Positions 1 through 6,394 of a stretch of DNA of 10,340 nt are shown here, in pieces (position 1 is the first letter of the stretch; each line of letters starts with the position of its first letter). A model generated the notes under the pieces. The model was not told where the DNA came from. It worked only from the letters and a program-made list of their open reading frames with translations, and made no database searches. This DNA comes from Phyllobacteriaceae bacterium (GTDB taxonomy: Bacteria; Pseudomonadota; Alphaproteobacteria; Rhizobiales; Rhizobiaceae). The position numbers and the translations under genes are program-made. The stretch lies in the NCBI GenBank assembly GCA_024645155.1, contig JAHEGF010000107.1, positions 1-10,340 of the forward strand, read 5' to 3'.

Positions 1-1
1 C

Positions 2-76
2 GCATCATTGCGTGAGAGCCACGTCCACGATGTCGCGATTACGCGGGAAAGCCCGAACTACCAGGGCGGCATGTAA
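2..76 (+). CDS. C-terminal end of an unidentified upstream gene (partial)
   Basis: An open frame enters from the left edge and stops at TAA 74-76, giving about 24 residues that end in ESPNYQGGM. Third codon positions are GC-rich as in the neighbouring genes. The stop lies nine bases before the next gene's start, so the two are probably co-transcribed. The tail is too short to name a family. Another frame stays open to 110 but would overlap the next gene, so this one is preferred. Confidence 0.5.
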   Translation, partial: ASLRESHVHDVAITRESPNYQGGM

Positions 77-85
77 GTCCGGCCT

Positions 86-652
86 GTGCGCACCAGTCTG
101 ACAGCGATCGTCACAATCCTGACCGCCATCAACTTTGCGATATTGACGGTCTTGCACCGGTTCTGGTTTGAAGCGCTGAACGGTGGCGAGAAGCTGTTTG
201 ATGCACGTTTTACAGGCTATTCGGTGGATGTGGTCAATGGTGTTCTGGACAATCTGGGTGAAGCCGGCCGTGCCGGTCACATCCTGTGGCACAACACGAT
301 TTTCGATTTCTCGTTTCCGTTGATTTTGTCTGCCTGCGCCGTTTCATGGATCGTGAAACTGGGCAACAGGTTGCCGCGGTTCAAGGCAATGGCGAATGGC
401 TGGAAACTTCTGCTTTCGGTGATCGTGGTGATGCCCTACCTGATTTCGGATCTGGCCGAAAACGGCAAGGTCCGGCAAATTCTGGAAAATGGCGCGCCGG
501 CCGAGCCTGGCCTGGTTGCGTCTGCCAGTGCGCTGACAGTTTCCAAATGGGCGTTTGTTGCAATTACCCTGTCGATTGTGATGCTGTTCACGTTGGCTGG
601 CAGTTTCGCGCAGCGCAATTCCGGTCGTTATCCTTCTCAAGGAGACAGTTGA
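86..652 (+). CDS. Four-helix membrane protein of an unnamed family
   Basis: This encodes 188 residues with four hydrophobic segments at about 4-24, 72-93, 107-123 and 154-175, so it is an inner-membrane protein. Residues about 45-78 (YSVDVV, then LGEAGR, then DFSFP) and the later DLAEN at 122-126 match a pattern I associate with a widespread unnamed family: a loop with 'LG..GR', an Asp and 'FP' entering helix 2, and 'D..EN' after helix 3. No function is known to me. The start is GTG at 86. There is no good ribosome binding site, so translation may be coupled to the upstream gene ending at 76. Its stop TGA (650-652) overlaps the ATG of the MAPEG gene, which implies a shared transcript. Confidence 0.8.
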   Translation: MRTSLTAIVTILTAINFAILTVLHRFWFEALNGGEKLFDARFTGYSVDVVNGVLDNLGEAGRAGHILWHNTIFDFSFPLILSACAVSWIVKLGNRLPRFKAMANGWKLLLSVIVVMPYLISDLAENGKVRQILENGAPAEPGLVASASALTVSKWAFVAITLSIVMLFTLAGSFAQRNSGRYPSQGDS

Positions 653-1071
653 TGTCCCAGACCATGATTTTCTGGCCAATGATTGCCCATGTCGCTTTGG
701 TCTATGTCATATACACGCTGATTTCACGTCAGCGTATCGTTGCCATCAAGGCCGGCAATGCCAGGCCCTCGCAGTTCCGCGAAAACAACAATGAGCCGGC
801 AGAAAGCCTGTTTATCCGCAACAATCTGACAAACCAGTTCGAATTGCCGGTTCTGTTTCACAGCGTCTGTTTGTGCCTGTTTGTCACCCGTGGTGTAACG
901 CCGGCAATATTGGTTTTTGCCTGGTTATTTGCCGTGTCACGCTTTGCCCATGCGTGGATACACATCACCACAAATCGCATTCGCTATCGCCGGCCGGTAT
1001 TCATAATAGGATATTCCAGCCTCGGCATCTTGTGGATGATTTTTGCCGCCCGCCTGGCAATTGACGGCTGA
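652..1071 (+). CDS. MAPEG family membrane protein
   Basis: This encodes 139 residues. It resembles the MAPEG superfamily (membrane-associated proteins in eicosanoid and glutathione metabolism), whose bacterial members are small four-helix inner-membrane proteins, mostly of unknown substrate. Seen here: a first helix at about 7-24; the family-typical stretch FIRNNLTNQFELPVLFH at 54-70 running into helix 2; helix 3 with 'SRFAHAWIH' at 96-104; and a last helix near 116-135. The start at 652 is supported by AGGAG at 640-644 and the TGATG overlap with the preceding gene. The frame is open as far back as 286, but that part lies inside the upstream gene and is not protein-like. Whether it binds glutathione cannot be judged from sequence. 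Confidence 0.85.
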   Translation: MSQTMIFWPMIAHVALVYVIYTLISRQRIVAIKAGNARPSQFRENNNEPAESLFIRNNLTNQFELPVLFHSVCLCLFVTRGVTPAILVFAWLFAVSRFAHAWIHITTNRIRYRRPVFIIGYSSLGILWMIFAARLAIDG

Positions 1072-1079
1072 TTTCGCGG

Positions 1080-1460
1080 CTATCGCAGACGGGCATAGGT
1101 TCCCTTGTGCGTCGCATCGAATGTGCGCACCAGTCCGCCAGACGAATTGAGCTTCAGCTTGAGCTGTTTGAATTTTCTGCCGCCGTGGTTGTTGCGCATT
1201 CTGCTCGTTGTCAAAACAACGGTCTCGCCAGCGCGTTTCCAGCAGCCTTCTGCAACCTCGTCTGCGGCACCATAGGTCATCATGTATTCAAACCGGCCAT
1301 CGCGGTGAAGCCGGATTGCAGAACCGACTTCCATCACGCCCCGCAGTTCGTAAGTTGCCGCGAGACTGCCGTCGCCCTGCTTGCAGTCTGCCGCGTATGT
1401 TGGCACCGCCAGCAAACCCAGAGCCACCATTGTCGTGAACAGTGTGAACCTGACCGGCAT
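1080..1460 (-). CDS. Small secreted protein of unknown function
   Basis: This encodes 126 residues. An N-terminal signal peptide (about residues 1-23, hydrophobic MVALGLLAV then TYA before AD) directs it out of the cytoplasm. The mature part has two cysteines, in ADCKQGDG and GCWKR, that could form a disulfide. It carries a pattern like 'DGRFEY...YGAADEVAEGCW' at about 54-74, which I recognise from small uncharacterised proteobacterial exported proteins with a likely beta-rich, lipocalin-like fold; no function is assigned. The start is well supported: AGGAG (minus strand, 1472-1468) lies seven bases before the ATG at 1460. It is convergent with the MAPEG gene, whose stop is only eight bases away, so no dedicated terminator fits between them. 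Confidence 0.8.
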   Translation of the reverse strand: MPVRFTLFTTMVALGLLAVPTYAADCKQGDGSLAATYELRGVMEVGSAIRLHRDGRFEYMMTYGAADEVAEGCWKRAGETVVLTTSRMRNNHGGRKFKQLKLKLNSSGGLVRTFDATHKGTYARLR

Positions 1461-1604
1461 TGCAATTCTCCTGTTTTTCCGCCGTCACGATGAAACCGGA
1501 TTGTGGCAGGAATATTTGCATTTGCTACCGGCGAATTCCATTGATTGCCCTTGCCGTTTGTCCATGCGCCCATTACCGGTCCGGCATGGCAAGGAAACAT
1601 GACG

Positions 1605-2900
1605 ATGAGATTTGGCGGCAGGGTTGCAGCGGCAATAGAGATACTCGGGACGATGGCCACGCAGCACCGGCCGGCTGGTGCTGTGTTGAAGGACTGGGGT
1701 TCGGCCCACCGGTTTGCCGGTTCCGGTGACCGCGCTGCAATTGGAACGATCGTTCATGATGCCCTGCGTCGCAGGCGTTCCGCCGCGTTTCTGATGGGGG
1801 ATGACGGCGCACGGGCACAGGCGCTGGGCGCGCTCATTTTGGAGTGGGGCCACAGCCCGGAATTCCTCAATGCATCATTTGCCGGGGATCATTTTGCCCC
1901 GGAACCGCTTTCAGGCGCCGAACAGTCCGCCATTGCAAGCAACAGTCCCGGCAATGCGCCGGATGCAGTCCGGGCCGACTGCCCCGATTGGTGCGCGCCG
2001 CATTTCAACGAGGCGTTTGGTACAAGCTGGGTTGCAGAGATCGCGGCACTTGCCAAGCGGCCGCCGTTGGACATACGTGTCAACACATTGAAATCAACGC
2101 CGGAAAAAGTACTGCGTGCGCTTGATCGTCAGGGCGCGTTCCAGTGCGACCTGACCGCAAATGCGCTCCGCATCGCCCCGACCGAAGGTGCCGGACGTCA
2201 TCCGAATGTGCAGGCCGAGACAGCATTTCAAAAGGGCCAGTTCGAGATTCAGGATGCCGGTTCGCAAATTGTTTCCGAACTCACCGGCGCCGGGGCAGGT
2301 GAACAGGTGCTGGATTATTGTGCCGGTGCCGGCGGAAAAACGCTGGCCCTTTCGGCCATGATGGAAAACCGCGGACAGGTATTTGCCCATGATCTGGACA
2401 AGCAGCGCCTTGCTCCGATGTTTGAGCGCATCAAGCGCGCCGGTTGCCGCAACGTTCAGGCGATCAACGGGCCAGACGACCTTGTGCGCCTGCGCAGCAA
2501 CGCCGATCTGGTGCTGGTCGATGCGCCGTGCACCGGTTCCGGCACATGGCGGCGGCGTCCGGATGCCAAATGGCGCCTGACTGGCGCGCAGCTTGAAAAA
2601 CGCCAGTCCGAGCAGGCCATGATATTGGCCGAGGCGGCAAATTACGTAAAACCGGGCGGGCGCCTCGCCTATGTCACATGCTCGTTGTTTCCCGGGGAGA
2701 ACACCGGCCAGATCCGGCACTTTCTGGCATCACGGCACGATTTTGAGAATTGCGATTACCTGGATATCCTCGAACGGAATGCCCCAATGGTTTCAGACCG
2801 CTGCCGGACAGGTGAGTACGGCATAACGTTATCACCACACCAAACCGGCACGGACGGTTTCTTTTTCGCGATGATGACCAGATTGCAGGGAACGGTGTGA
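1605..2900 (+). CDS. RsmB/Sun-family RNA (cytosine-5-)-methyltransferase
   Basis: This SAM-dependent methyltransferase is of the RsmB (16S rRNA m5C967) / NOL1-NOP2-Sun family. Seen here, numbered from 1605: an N-terminal alpha-helical NusB-like region (about 1-125); the SAM-binding motif I VLDYCAGAGGKT at about 235-246; motif IV DAPCTGSG with Cys309; and motif VI TCSLFPGEN with Cys359. In this family one cysteine attacks C6 of the target base and the other helps release product. The first ATG is at 1545, and another is at 1599, but AAGGAA at 1591-1596 sits best for 1605, and MRFGGRVAAAIEIL is the usual family start; 1599 is the main alternative. The exact rRNA target is inferred from family only. 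The stop TGA overlaps the next gene's ATG. Confidence 0.88.
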   Translation: MRFGGRVAAAIEILGTMATQHRPAGAVLKDWGSAHRFAGSGDRAAIGTIVHDALRRRRSAAFLMGDDGARAQALGALILEWGHSPEFLNASFAGDHFAPEPLSGAEQSAIASNSPGNAPDAVRADCPDWCAPHFNEAFGTSWVAEIAALAKRPPLDIRVNTLKSTPEKVLRALDRQGAFQCDLTANALRIAPTEGAGRHPNVQAETAFQKGQFEIQDAGSQIVSELTGAGAGEQVLDYCAGAGGKTLALSAMMENRGQVFAHDLDKQRLAPMFERIKRAGCRNVQAINGPDDLVRLRSNADLVLVDAPCTGSGTWRRRPDAKWRLTGAQLEKRQSEQAMILAEAANYVKPGGRLAYVTCSLFPGENTGQIRHFLASRHDFENCDYLDILERNAPMVSDRCRTGEYGITLSPHQTGTDGFFFAMMTRLQGTV

Positions 2901-3355
2901 TGAGTGATTTCAAGCCGAAAGACCCGAATTTCAAAAGCCGGGTCGCGGACAGCTTTCATCGCCAGGCCGTCATGCGCACGATTGGCGCCGAACTGACCGC
3001 TGTCACGCCGGGCCGGGTCGCTATTGGCATGTCCCATGCGGCGGAACTGACCCAGCAACATGGTTTTCTGCACGCCGGAATTGTTGCCACTGCGTTGGAT
3101 TCGGCGTGCGGCTATGCCGCGTTTTCACTCATGCCCGCCGATGCCGCTGTGTTGACGATCGAATTCAAGGTCAACCTTTTGGCACCGGCTGAGGGGAAAG
3201 GATTTTCCTTTGAGGCCGAAGTTGTCAAACCGGGGCGCACGATAATGGTGTCGGAAGGCCGCGCTTACTGTGTGGACGGCGGAGCCCGCAAACTGCTTGC
3301 GACCATGACCGCAACGATAATGGTCGTTTCGAACCGTGCCGGGCTGAAGGGGTGA
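2900..3355 (+). CDS. PaaI-family hotdog-fold acyl-CoA thioesterase
   Basis: This encodes 151 residues, the normal size for a single hotdog domain. The active-site segment QHGFLHAGIVATALDSACG (about 53-71) matches the PaaI/YdiI-type 'HG..HGG......D' pattern, with Asp67 as the likely catalytic acid. The following strand VLTIEFKVNLLAPAEG is also typical. Such enzymes hydrolyse acyl-CoA thioesters as multimers in the cytoplasm; the substrate here is unknown. The start ATG at 2900 overlaps the methyltransferase TGA. AGGGA at 2887-2891 gives good spacing, better than for the in-frame GTG at 2897. The nucleosidase ATG follows its stop with no gap, so these genes form one translational unit. Confidence 0.87.
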   Translation: MSDFKPKDPNFKSRVADSFHRQAVMRTIGAELTAVTPGRVAIGMSHAAELTQQHGFLHAGIVATALDSACGYAAFSLMPADAAVLTIEFKVNLLAPAEGKGFSFEAEVVKPGRTIMVSEGRAYCVDGGARKLLATMTATIMVVSNRAGLKG

Positions 3356-4033
3356 ATGCCCGTGCCGAACAAGCTGCTTAAACACGTAAACGGCTGGAAG
3401 GTGCTGTATCTGATGGCAGCCGAGCCGGAATACGGACCCGATCTGAAAGCCCGGATTTTACCGTTGATGACCGGGGTCGGTCCGGTGGAAGCGGCGGTCT
3501 CCGCAGCCACGCTGCTAGCCGGACTGAAAGCGGGTAAAAGTCTGCCGGATCTGGTCGTGTGTCTCGGATCGGCAGGGTCCGCCAGGCTGGAGCAGGGGAC
3601 GGTGCACCAGGTTTCGAGTGTCTCCTATCGTGACATGGACGCCAGTCCGCTCGGCTTCGACAAGGGCAAGACACCGTTTCTCGACCTGCCTGCGACATTG
3701 GACCTGCCGCTGCATATCCCGGATATTCCCTCTGCCACGCTTTCAACCGGCGCAAACATTGTCTCCGGTGATGCCTACAATTCCGTCGCCACCGATATGG
3801 TGGATATGGAAACGTATGCGGTGTTGCGTGTCAGCCAGCATCACGGTGTTCCGCTGATCGGATTGCGCGGAATTTCTGATGGCGCAGCCGAATTGCAGCA
3901 TCTGTCGGACTGGACGGAGTATCTGCATGTTGTCGATGAAAACCTGGCACAAGCAGTCGACAAACTGGAAGATGCCATCGGCCTTGGAACATTAGATCTT
4001 GGCGGAGGCCCGATGAAACCCGGCGTTCGCTAG
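3356..4033 (+). CDS. 5'-methylthioadenosine / S-adenosylhomocysteine nucleosidase
   Basis: This encodes 225 residues of the PNP/UDP phosphorylase fold. It should cleave the N-glycosidic bond of MTA and SAH, releasing adenine and clearing by-products of SAM use. Seen here: LMAAEPEYG with Glu23 in the place of the MTAN catalytic-water Glu; the phosphorylase-like DLVVCLGSAGSA (65-76); VDMETYA with Glu152, which binds ribose hydroxyls in the family; and GISDGA with Asp175, the general acid on adenine N7. The ATG at 3356 abuts the preceding stop. A GTG at 3362 has better spacing from AAGGGG (3347-3352) and is an alternative start. Location beside a SAM-dependent methyltransferase fits SAH removal, but that link is inference. 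Specificity between MTA, SAH and other nucleosides is not resolved. Confidence 0.82.
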   Translation: MPVPNKLLKHVNGWKVLYLMAAEPEYGPDLKARILPLMTGVGPVEAAVSAATLLAGLKAGKSLPDLVVCLGSAGSARLEQGTVHQVSSVSYRDMDASPLGFDKGKTPFLDLPATLDLPLHIPDIPSATLSTGANIVSGDAYNSVATDMVDMETYAVLRVSQHHGVPLIGLRGISDGAAELQHLSDWTEYLHVVDENLAQAVDKLEDAIGLGTLDLGGGPMKPGVR

Positions 4034-4049
4034 CCGTGAAAACGGTAGC
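4029..4049 (+). terminator. Hairpin across the nucleosidase stop codon, terminator-like
   Basis: GCTA (4029-4032) pairs with TAGC (4046-4049), and CCGT (4034-4037) with ACGG (4042-4045), around a GAAA tetraloop, with G4033 bulged. This gives eight base pairs, and the TAG stop (4031-4033) is inside the stem. No T-run follows, so it is not a standard intrinsic terminator. It could be a 3'-end stabiliser or a partial stop before guaA. Confidence 0.35.
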
Positions 4050-4145
4050 TGCATGACAAGCCGCCGCAACCTCAATCGCCCTGTACGCCGGCTTATTCGA
4101 TGCGTGGCAATTGATCCCGGACGGGACTCGCTTTAAACGCCGCTC
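4034..4145. other. Leader region upstream of guaA
   Basis: These 112 bases lie between the nucleosidase and guaA. They hold the 3' half of the stop-codon hairpin, a possible 27-codon open frame at 4053-4136 with no ribosome binding site, and a small inverted repeat TCCCGGACGGGA just before the guaA start. I see no convincing -35/-10 pair and no purine-riboswitch-like core. The guaA promoter may lie here or farther upstream. Confidence 0.4.
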
Positions 4146-5708
4146 ATGACAAGCTTGATCCATCCCGATTCCGTTCTCATCGTTGATTTTGGCAGCCAGG
4201 TTACACAACTGATTGCGCGCCGCGTGCGCGAAGCCGGTGTGTACTGCGAAATCATACCGTTTCAGTCCGCCGAGGAGGCATTTCACCGGTTGCAGCCAAA
4301 GGCGGTGATCCTTTCCGGCGGCCCGGCATCGACCACCGAAATGGAAAGTCCGCGCGCCCCGCAGATTGTTTTTGATTCCGGCCTCCCGGTGCTCGGCATA
4401 TGCTACGGCCAGATGACCATGTGCGTCCAGCTGGGCGGCAAGGCGGAAGGTTCCGATCATCGCGAATTTGGCCGCGCCTTTGTCGGAGTCGAAAAGGCGT
4501 CGGCGCTCTTCGACGGTGTCTGGAAAAAGGGTGAGCAGCATCAGGTCTGGATGAGCCACGGCGATCGCGTGATCGAACTGCCCGACGGTTTCGAGGTTTT
4601 CGCGCGGTCCGATGGCGCGCCATACGCGGTTTTCGGCAACGAAGAGCGCAAGACCTATGGCCTGATGTTCCACCCGGAAGTCGTGCACACACCCGACGGT
4701 GCAAGGCTGCTCTCCAACTTCGTTCATAAAATTGCCGGCCTCAGCGGCGATTGGACGATGGCCGCCTACAAGGAACAGGCAATCGAGGCGATCCGCGCCC
4801 AGGTTGGCGACGGCAAGGTCATTTGCGGACTGTCAGGCGGGGTCGATTCCTCGGTTGCTGCGCTATTGATCCATGAAGCGGTTGGCGACCAGCTGACCTG
4901 CATCCTGGTGGATCACGGTCTGATGCGGAAAAACGAGGCAGCGGAAGTCGTCTCGATGTTCCGCGAGCACTACAACATCCCGCTGGTCCATGTCGACGCC
5001 ATTGACACATTCGTGGATGCGCTGGAAGGCGAAAGTGACCCCGAACGGAAGCGCAAGACGATCGGCCGGCTGTTCATTGACGTGTTCGAGAAGGAAGCGC
5101 GAAAAATCGGTGGCGCCGGTTTCCTTGCACAGGGAACGCTTTATCCCGATGTCATCGAAAGCGTGTCATTTACCGGCGGGCCCTCGGTCACCATCAAGTC
5201 GCACCACAATGTCGGCGGCCTTCCCGAACGCATGAACATGCAGCTCGTCGAGCCGCTGCGCGAGCTGTTCAAGGATGAAGTGCGTGAACTCGGCAAGGAA
5301 CTTGGCCTGCCGGCTTCGTTTATCGGACGCCATCCGTTCCCCGGTCCGGGACTGGCCATCCGTTGTCCCGGCGGCATAACGCGTGAAAAGCTGGAAATCC
5401 TGCGCGAAGCCGATGCAATCTATCTCGATGAAATCCGCAAGGCCGGCCTCTACGATGCCATCTGGCAGGCATTTGCGGTTCTGCTGCCGGTGCAAACGGT
5501 TGGCGTCATGGGCGATGGCCGTACCTATGAATTCGTCTGTGCGCTGCGGGCAGTGACCTCGGTCGACGGGATGACCGCTGACTTCTACCACTACGACATG
5601 GAGTTTCTCGGCCGCACCGCAACACGCATCATCAATGAGGTGCGCGGCATCAACCGTGTCGTCTATGATGTGACGTCAAAACCACCGGGAACAATCGAGT
5701 GGGAATAG
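4146..5708 (+). CDS. guaA: GMP synthase (glutamine-hydrolysing)
   Basis: GuaA converts XMP, ATP and glutamine to GMP, the last step of guanine nucleotide synthesis, in the cytoplasm. At 520 residues it is full length. Domains in order: class I glutamine amidotransferase (about 9-200) with nucleophile Cys86 in GICYGQM and the His176/Glu178 pair in FHPEV; ATP pyrophosphatase domain with the PP-loop GLSGGVDSS at 228-236; and the C-terminal dimerisation domain with RHPFPGPGLAIRCPG and the terminal KPPGTIEWE. All key residues are present. The ATG at 4146 begins MTSLIHPDSVLIVDFGSQ, matching the usual alphaproteobacterial N-terminus, although no strong Shine-Dalgarno precedes it. It follows the nucleosidase by 112 bases and may have its own promoter. 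Confidence 0.98.
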   Translation: MTSLIHPDSVLIVDFGSQVTQLIARRVREAGVYCEIIPFQSAEEAFHRLQPKAVILSGGPASTTEMESPRAPQIVFDSGLPVLGICYGQMTMCVQLGGKAEGSDHREFGRAFVGVEKASALFDGVWKKGEQHQVWMSHGDRVIELPDGFEVFARSDGAPYAVFGNEERKTYGLMFHPEVVHTPDGARLLSNFVHKIAGLSGDWTMAAYKEQAIEAIRAQVGDGKVICGLSGGVDSSVAALLIHEAVGDQLTCILVDHGLMRKNEAAEVVSMFREHYNIPLVHVDAIDTFVDALEGESDPERKRKTIGRLFIDVFEKEARKIGGAGFLAQGTLYPDVIESVSFTGGPSVTIKSHHNVGGLPERMNMQLVEPLRELFKDEVRELGKELGLPASFIGRHPFPGPGLAIRCPGGITREKLEILREADAIYLDEIRKAGLYDAIWQAFAVLLPVQTVGVMGDGRTYEFVCALRAVTSVDGMTADFYHYDMEFLGRTATRIINEVRGINRVVYDVTSKPPGTIEWE

Positions 5709-5827
5709 GATGGGACAACGTTCACATCCCACCGGCCAACGGTTGTCATCCAGGGCCAATCAAACTGCGCAAGGATTAGGTTGGGCGCATGTCCTGCAAG
5801 ACCGGCATATTGCCGGTCCCGGTCACC
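5709..5827. other. Convergent intergenic region between guaA and the Lrp regulator
   Basis: This 119-base gap separates two converging genes. TGGGA...TCCCA (5 bp stem, 11-base loop) starts just after the guaA stop, and a stronger 8 bp hairpin lies at 5800-5818. Neither is followed by a T-run in either direction. No gene is evident. Confidence 0.4.
5800..5818. terminator. Perfect 8 bp hairpin between converging genes
   Basis: GACCGGCA and TGCCGGTC pair perfectly around a TAT loop, ten bases beyond the Lrp-family stop codon (5828-5830, minus strand). The position suits a bidirectional transcription end for the regulator and guaA, but the absence of a T-run means termination is inferred, not shown. 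Confidence 0.4.
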
Positions 5828-6253
5828 CTATGCGGCATTCAACAGCAGGCAGGTTTCACTGTTGAGAACTCCGGAAATCTCACGCACCTCGCGCAGTACC
5901 CGGTCGAATTCGGGAAGGTTGGATGTCTCGATACGCGCAACAAGATCCCAGTTGCCGTTCGTTGTGTGCAGACTTGCAATTTCGGGCAGTTTCCGCAGTG
6001 CAGAGGTAACGGCCCGGGCGAGATTGCCCTGAACCTCGATCATCATGACCGCGCTAATCACATCACCGCTTCCGGTTGCGTCAAGATCAATTGTAAAACG
6101 CTGGATGACGCCTCCGGCAATCAGCTTTTCCATTCGCGTCTGAACTGTTGCGCGCGACACGCCAAGCTGGCCGGCCAGGGTGGTTACCGAAGCGCGCCCA
6201 TCCTTCTTCAAGACCGAGATCAGCCGCCTGTCAGTCAGGCTGAGGTCGCGCAT
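5828..6253 (-). CDS. Lrp/AsnC-family transcriptional regulator
   Basis: This encodes 141 residues, standard for the family. The N-terminal winged helix-turn-helix includes LTDRRLISVLKKDGRASVTTL... with the recognition helix near VSRATVQTRMEKL (32-44). A RAM/AsnC ligand-binding and oligomerisation domain covers about 65-138, with the typical NGNWDLV segment (99-105). Such proteins form dimers to octamers and sense amino acids. Divergence from arginase and ornithine cyclodeaminase suggests it controls that pathway, perhaps sensing arginine, ornithine or proline (inference). The ATG at 6253 is preceded by GGGAG (minus strand, 6267-6263) at nine bases. The promoter upstream overlaps an inverted repeat, pointing to autoregulation. 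Confidence 0.92.
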   Translation of the reverse strand: MRDLSLTDRRLISVLKKDGRASVTTLAGQLGVSRATVQTRMEKLIAGGVIQRFTIDLDATGSGDVISAVMMIEVQGNLARAVTSALRKLPEIASLHTTNGNWDLVARIETSNLPEFDRVLREVREISGVLNSETCLLLNAA

Positions 6254-6292
6254 GGCCGGTTTCTCCCATTTTGGTTAGTTGGGCTGTCGATA

Positions 6293-6319
6293 TGATCAAA
6301 TTATAACGCTTTTTGATCA
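6293..6319. promoter_or_regulatory. Inverted repeat, candidate operator for the Lrp-family regulator
   Basis: TGATCAAA (6293-6300) and TTTGATCA (6312-6319) are a perfect 8 bp inverted repeat with an 11-base AT-rich spacer. Each arm contains the palindrome TGATCA, and the two palindromes are exactly 21 bases apart, about two helical turns. One arm covers the predicted start of regulator transcription and the other the promoter spacer. This fits binding by a dimer or higher oligomer on one DNA face and self-repression. That the cognate protein is the adjacent regulator is inferred from position. Confidence 0.6.
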
Positions 6320-6328
6320 CAATTCCAA
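6300..6328 (-). promoter_or_regulatory. Probable sigma-70 promoter of the Lrp-family gene
   Basis: Read on the minus strand, TTGGAA (6328-6323) and a perfect TATAAT (6305-6300) are separated by 17 bases. Transcription would begin near 6293-6295, giving a leader of about 40 bases before the ATG at 6253. The -10 box lies between the two arms of the inverted repeat at 6293-6319. Confidence 0.6.
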
Positions 6329-6351
6329 CTATCTGAAACATTTCTTTCATC

Positions 6352-6375
6352 GATAATTGTCCGGGATAGTGACAA
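6352..6375 (+). promoter_or_regulatory. Possible arginase -10 box and second small inverted repeat
   Basis: GATAAT at 6352-6357 matches five of six bases of a -10 box, but no good -35 lies at the right distance, as expected for an activator-dependent promoter. TTGTC (6357-6361) and GACAA (6371-6375) form a 5 bp inverted repeat with a nine-base spacer just before the arginase start. A start of transcription near 6365 would put the centre of the upstream inverted repeat about 59 bases before it. Confidence 0.3.
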
Positions 6376-6394
6376 CCCGAAGATTGAGTTCACG

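Noticed and set aside
286..651. N-terminal extension of the MAPEG protein
   Set aside because: It lies inside the upstream membrane-protein gene in another frame. The proper start at 652 has a good ribosome binding site and matches the usual MAPEG length.
2094..2720. A 208-codon minus-strand frame opposite the methyltransferase
   Set aside because: It is antisense to the conserved SAM and cysteine motifs of the methyltransferase and has no motif of its own.
4034..4145. Purine-type riboswitch upstream of guaA
   Set aside because: The region is short, GC-rich and lacks the paired-loop core expected of a purine riboswitch. Only small hairpins are visible.
3831..4727. A 298-codon open frame on the minus strand opposite the nucleosidase end and the start of guaA
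   Set aside because: It crosses two well-supported plus-strand genes and the gap between them. No family motifs or ribosome binding site support it.
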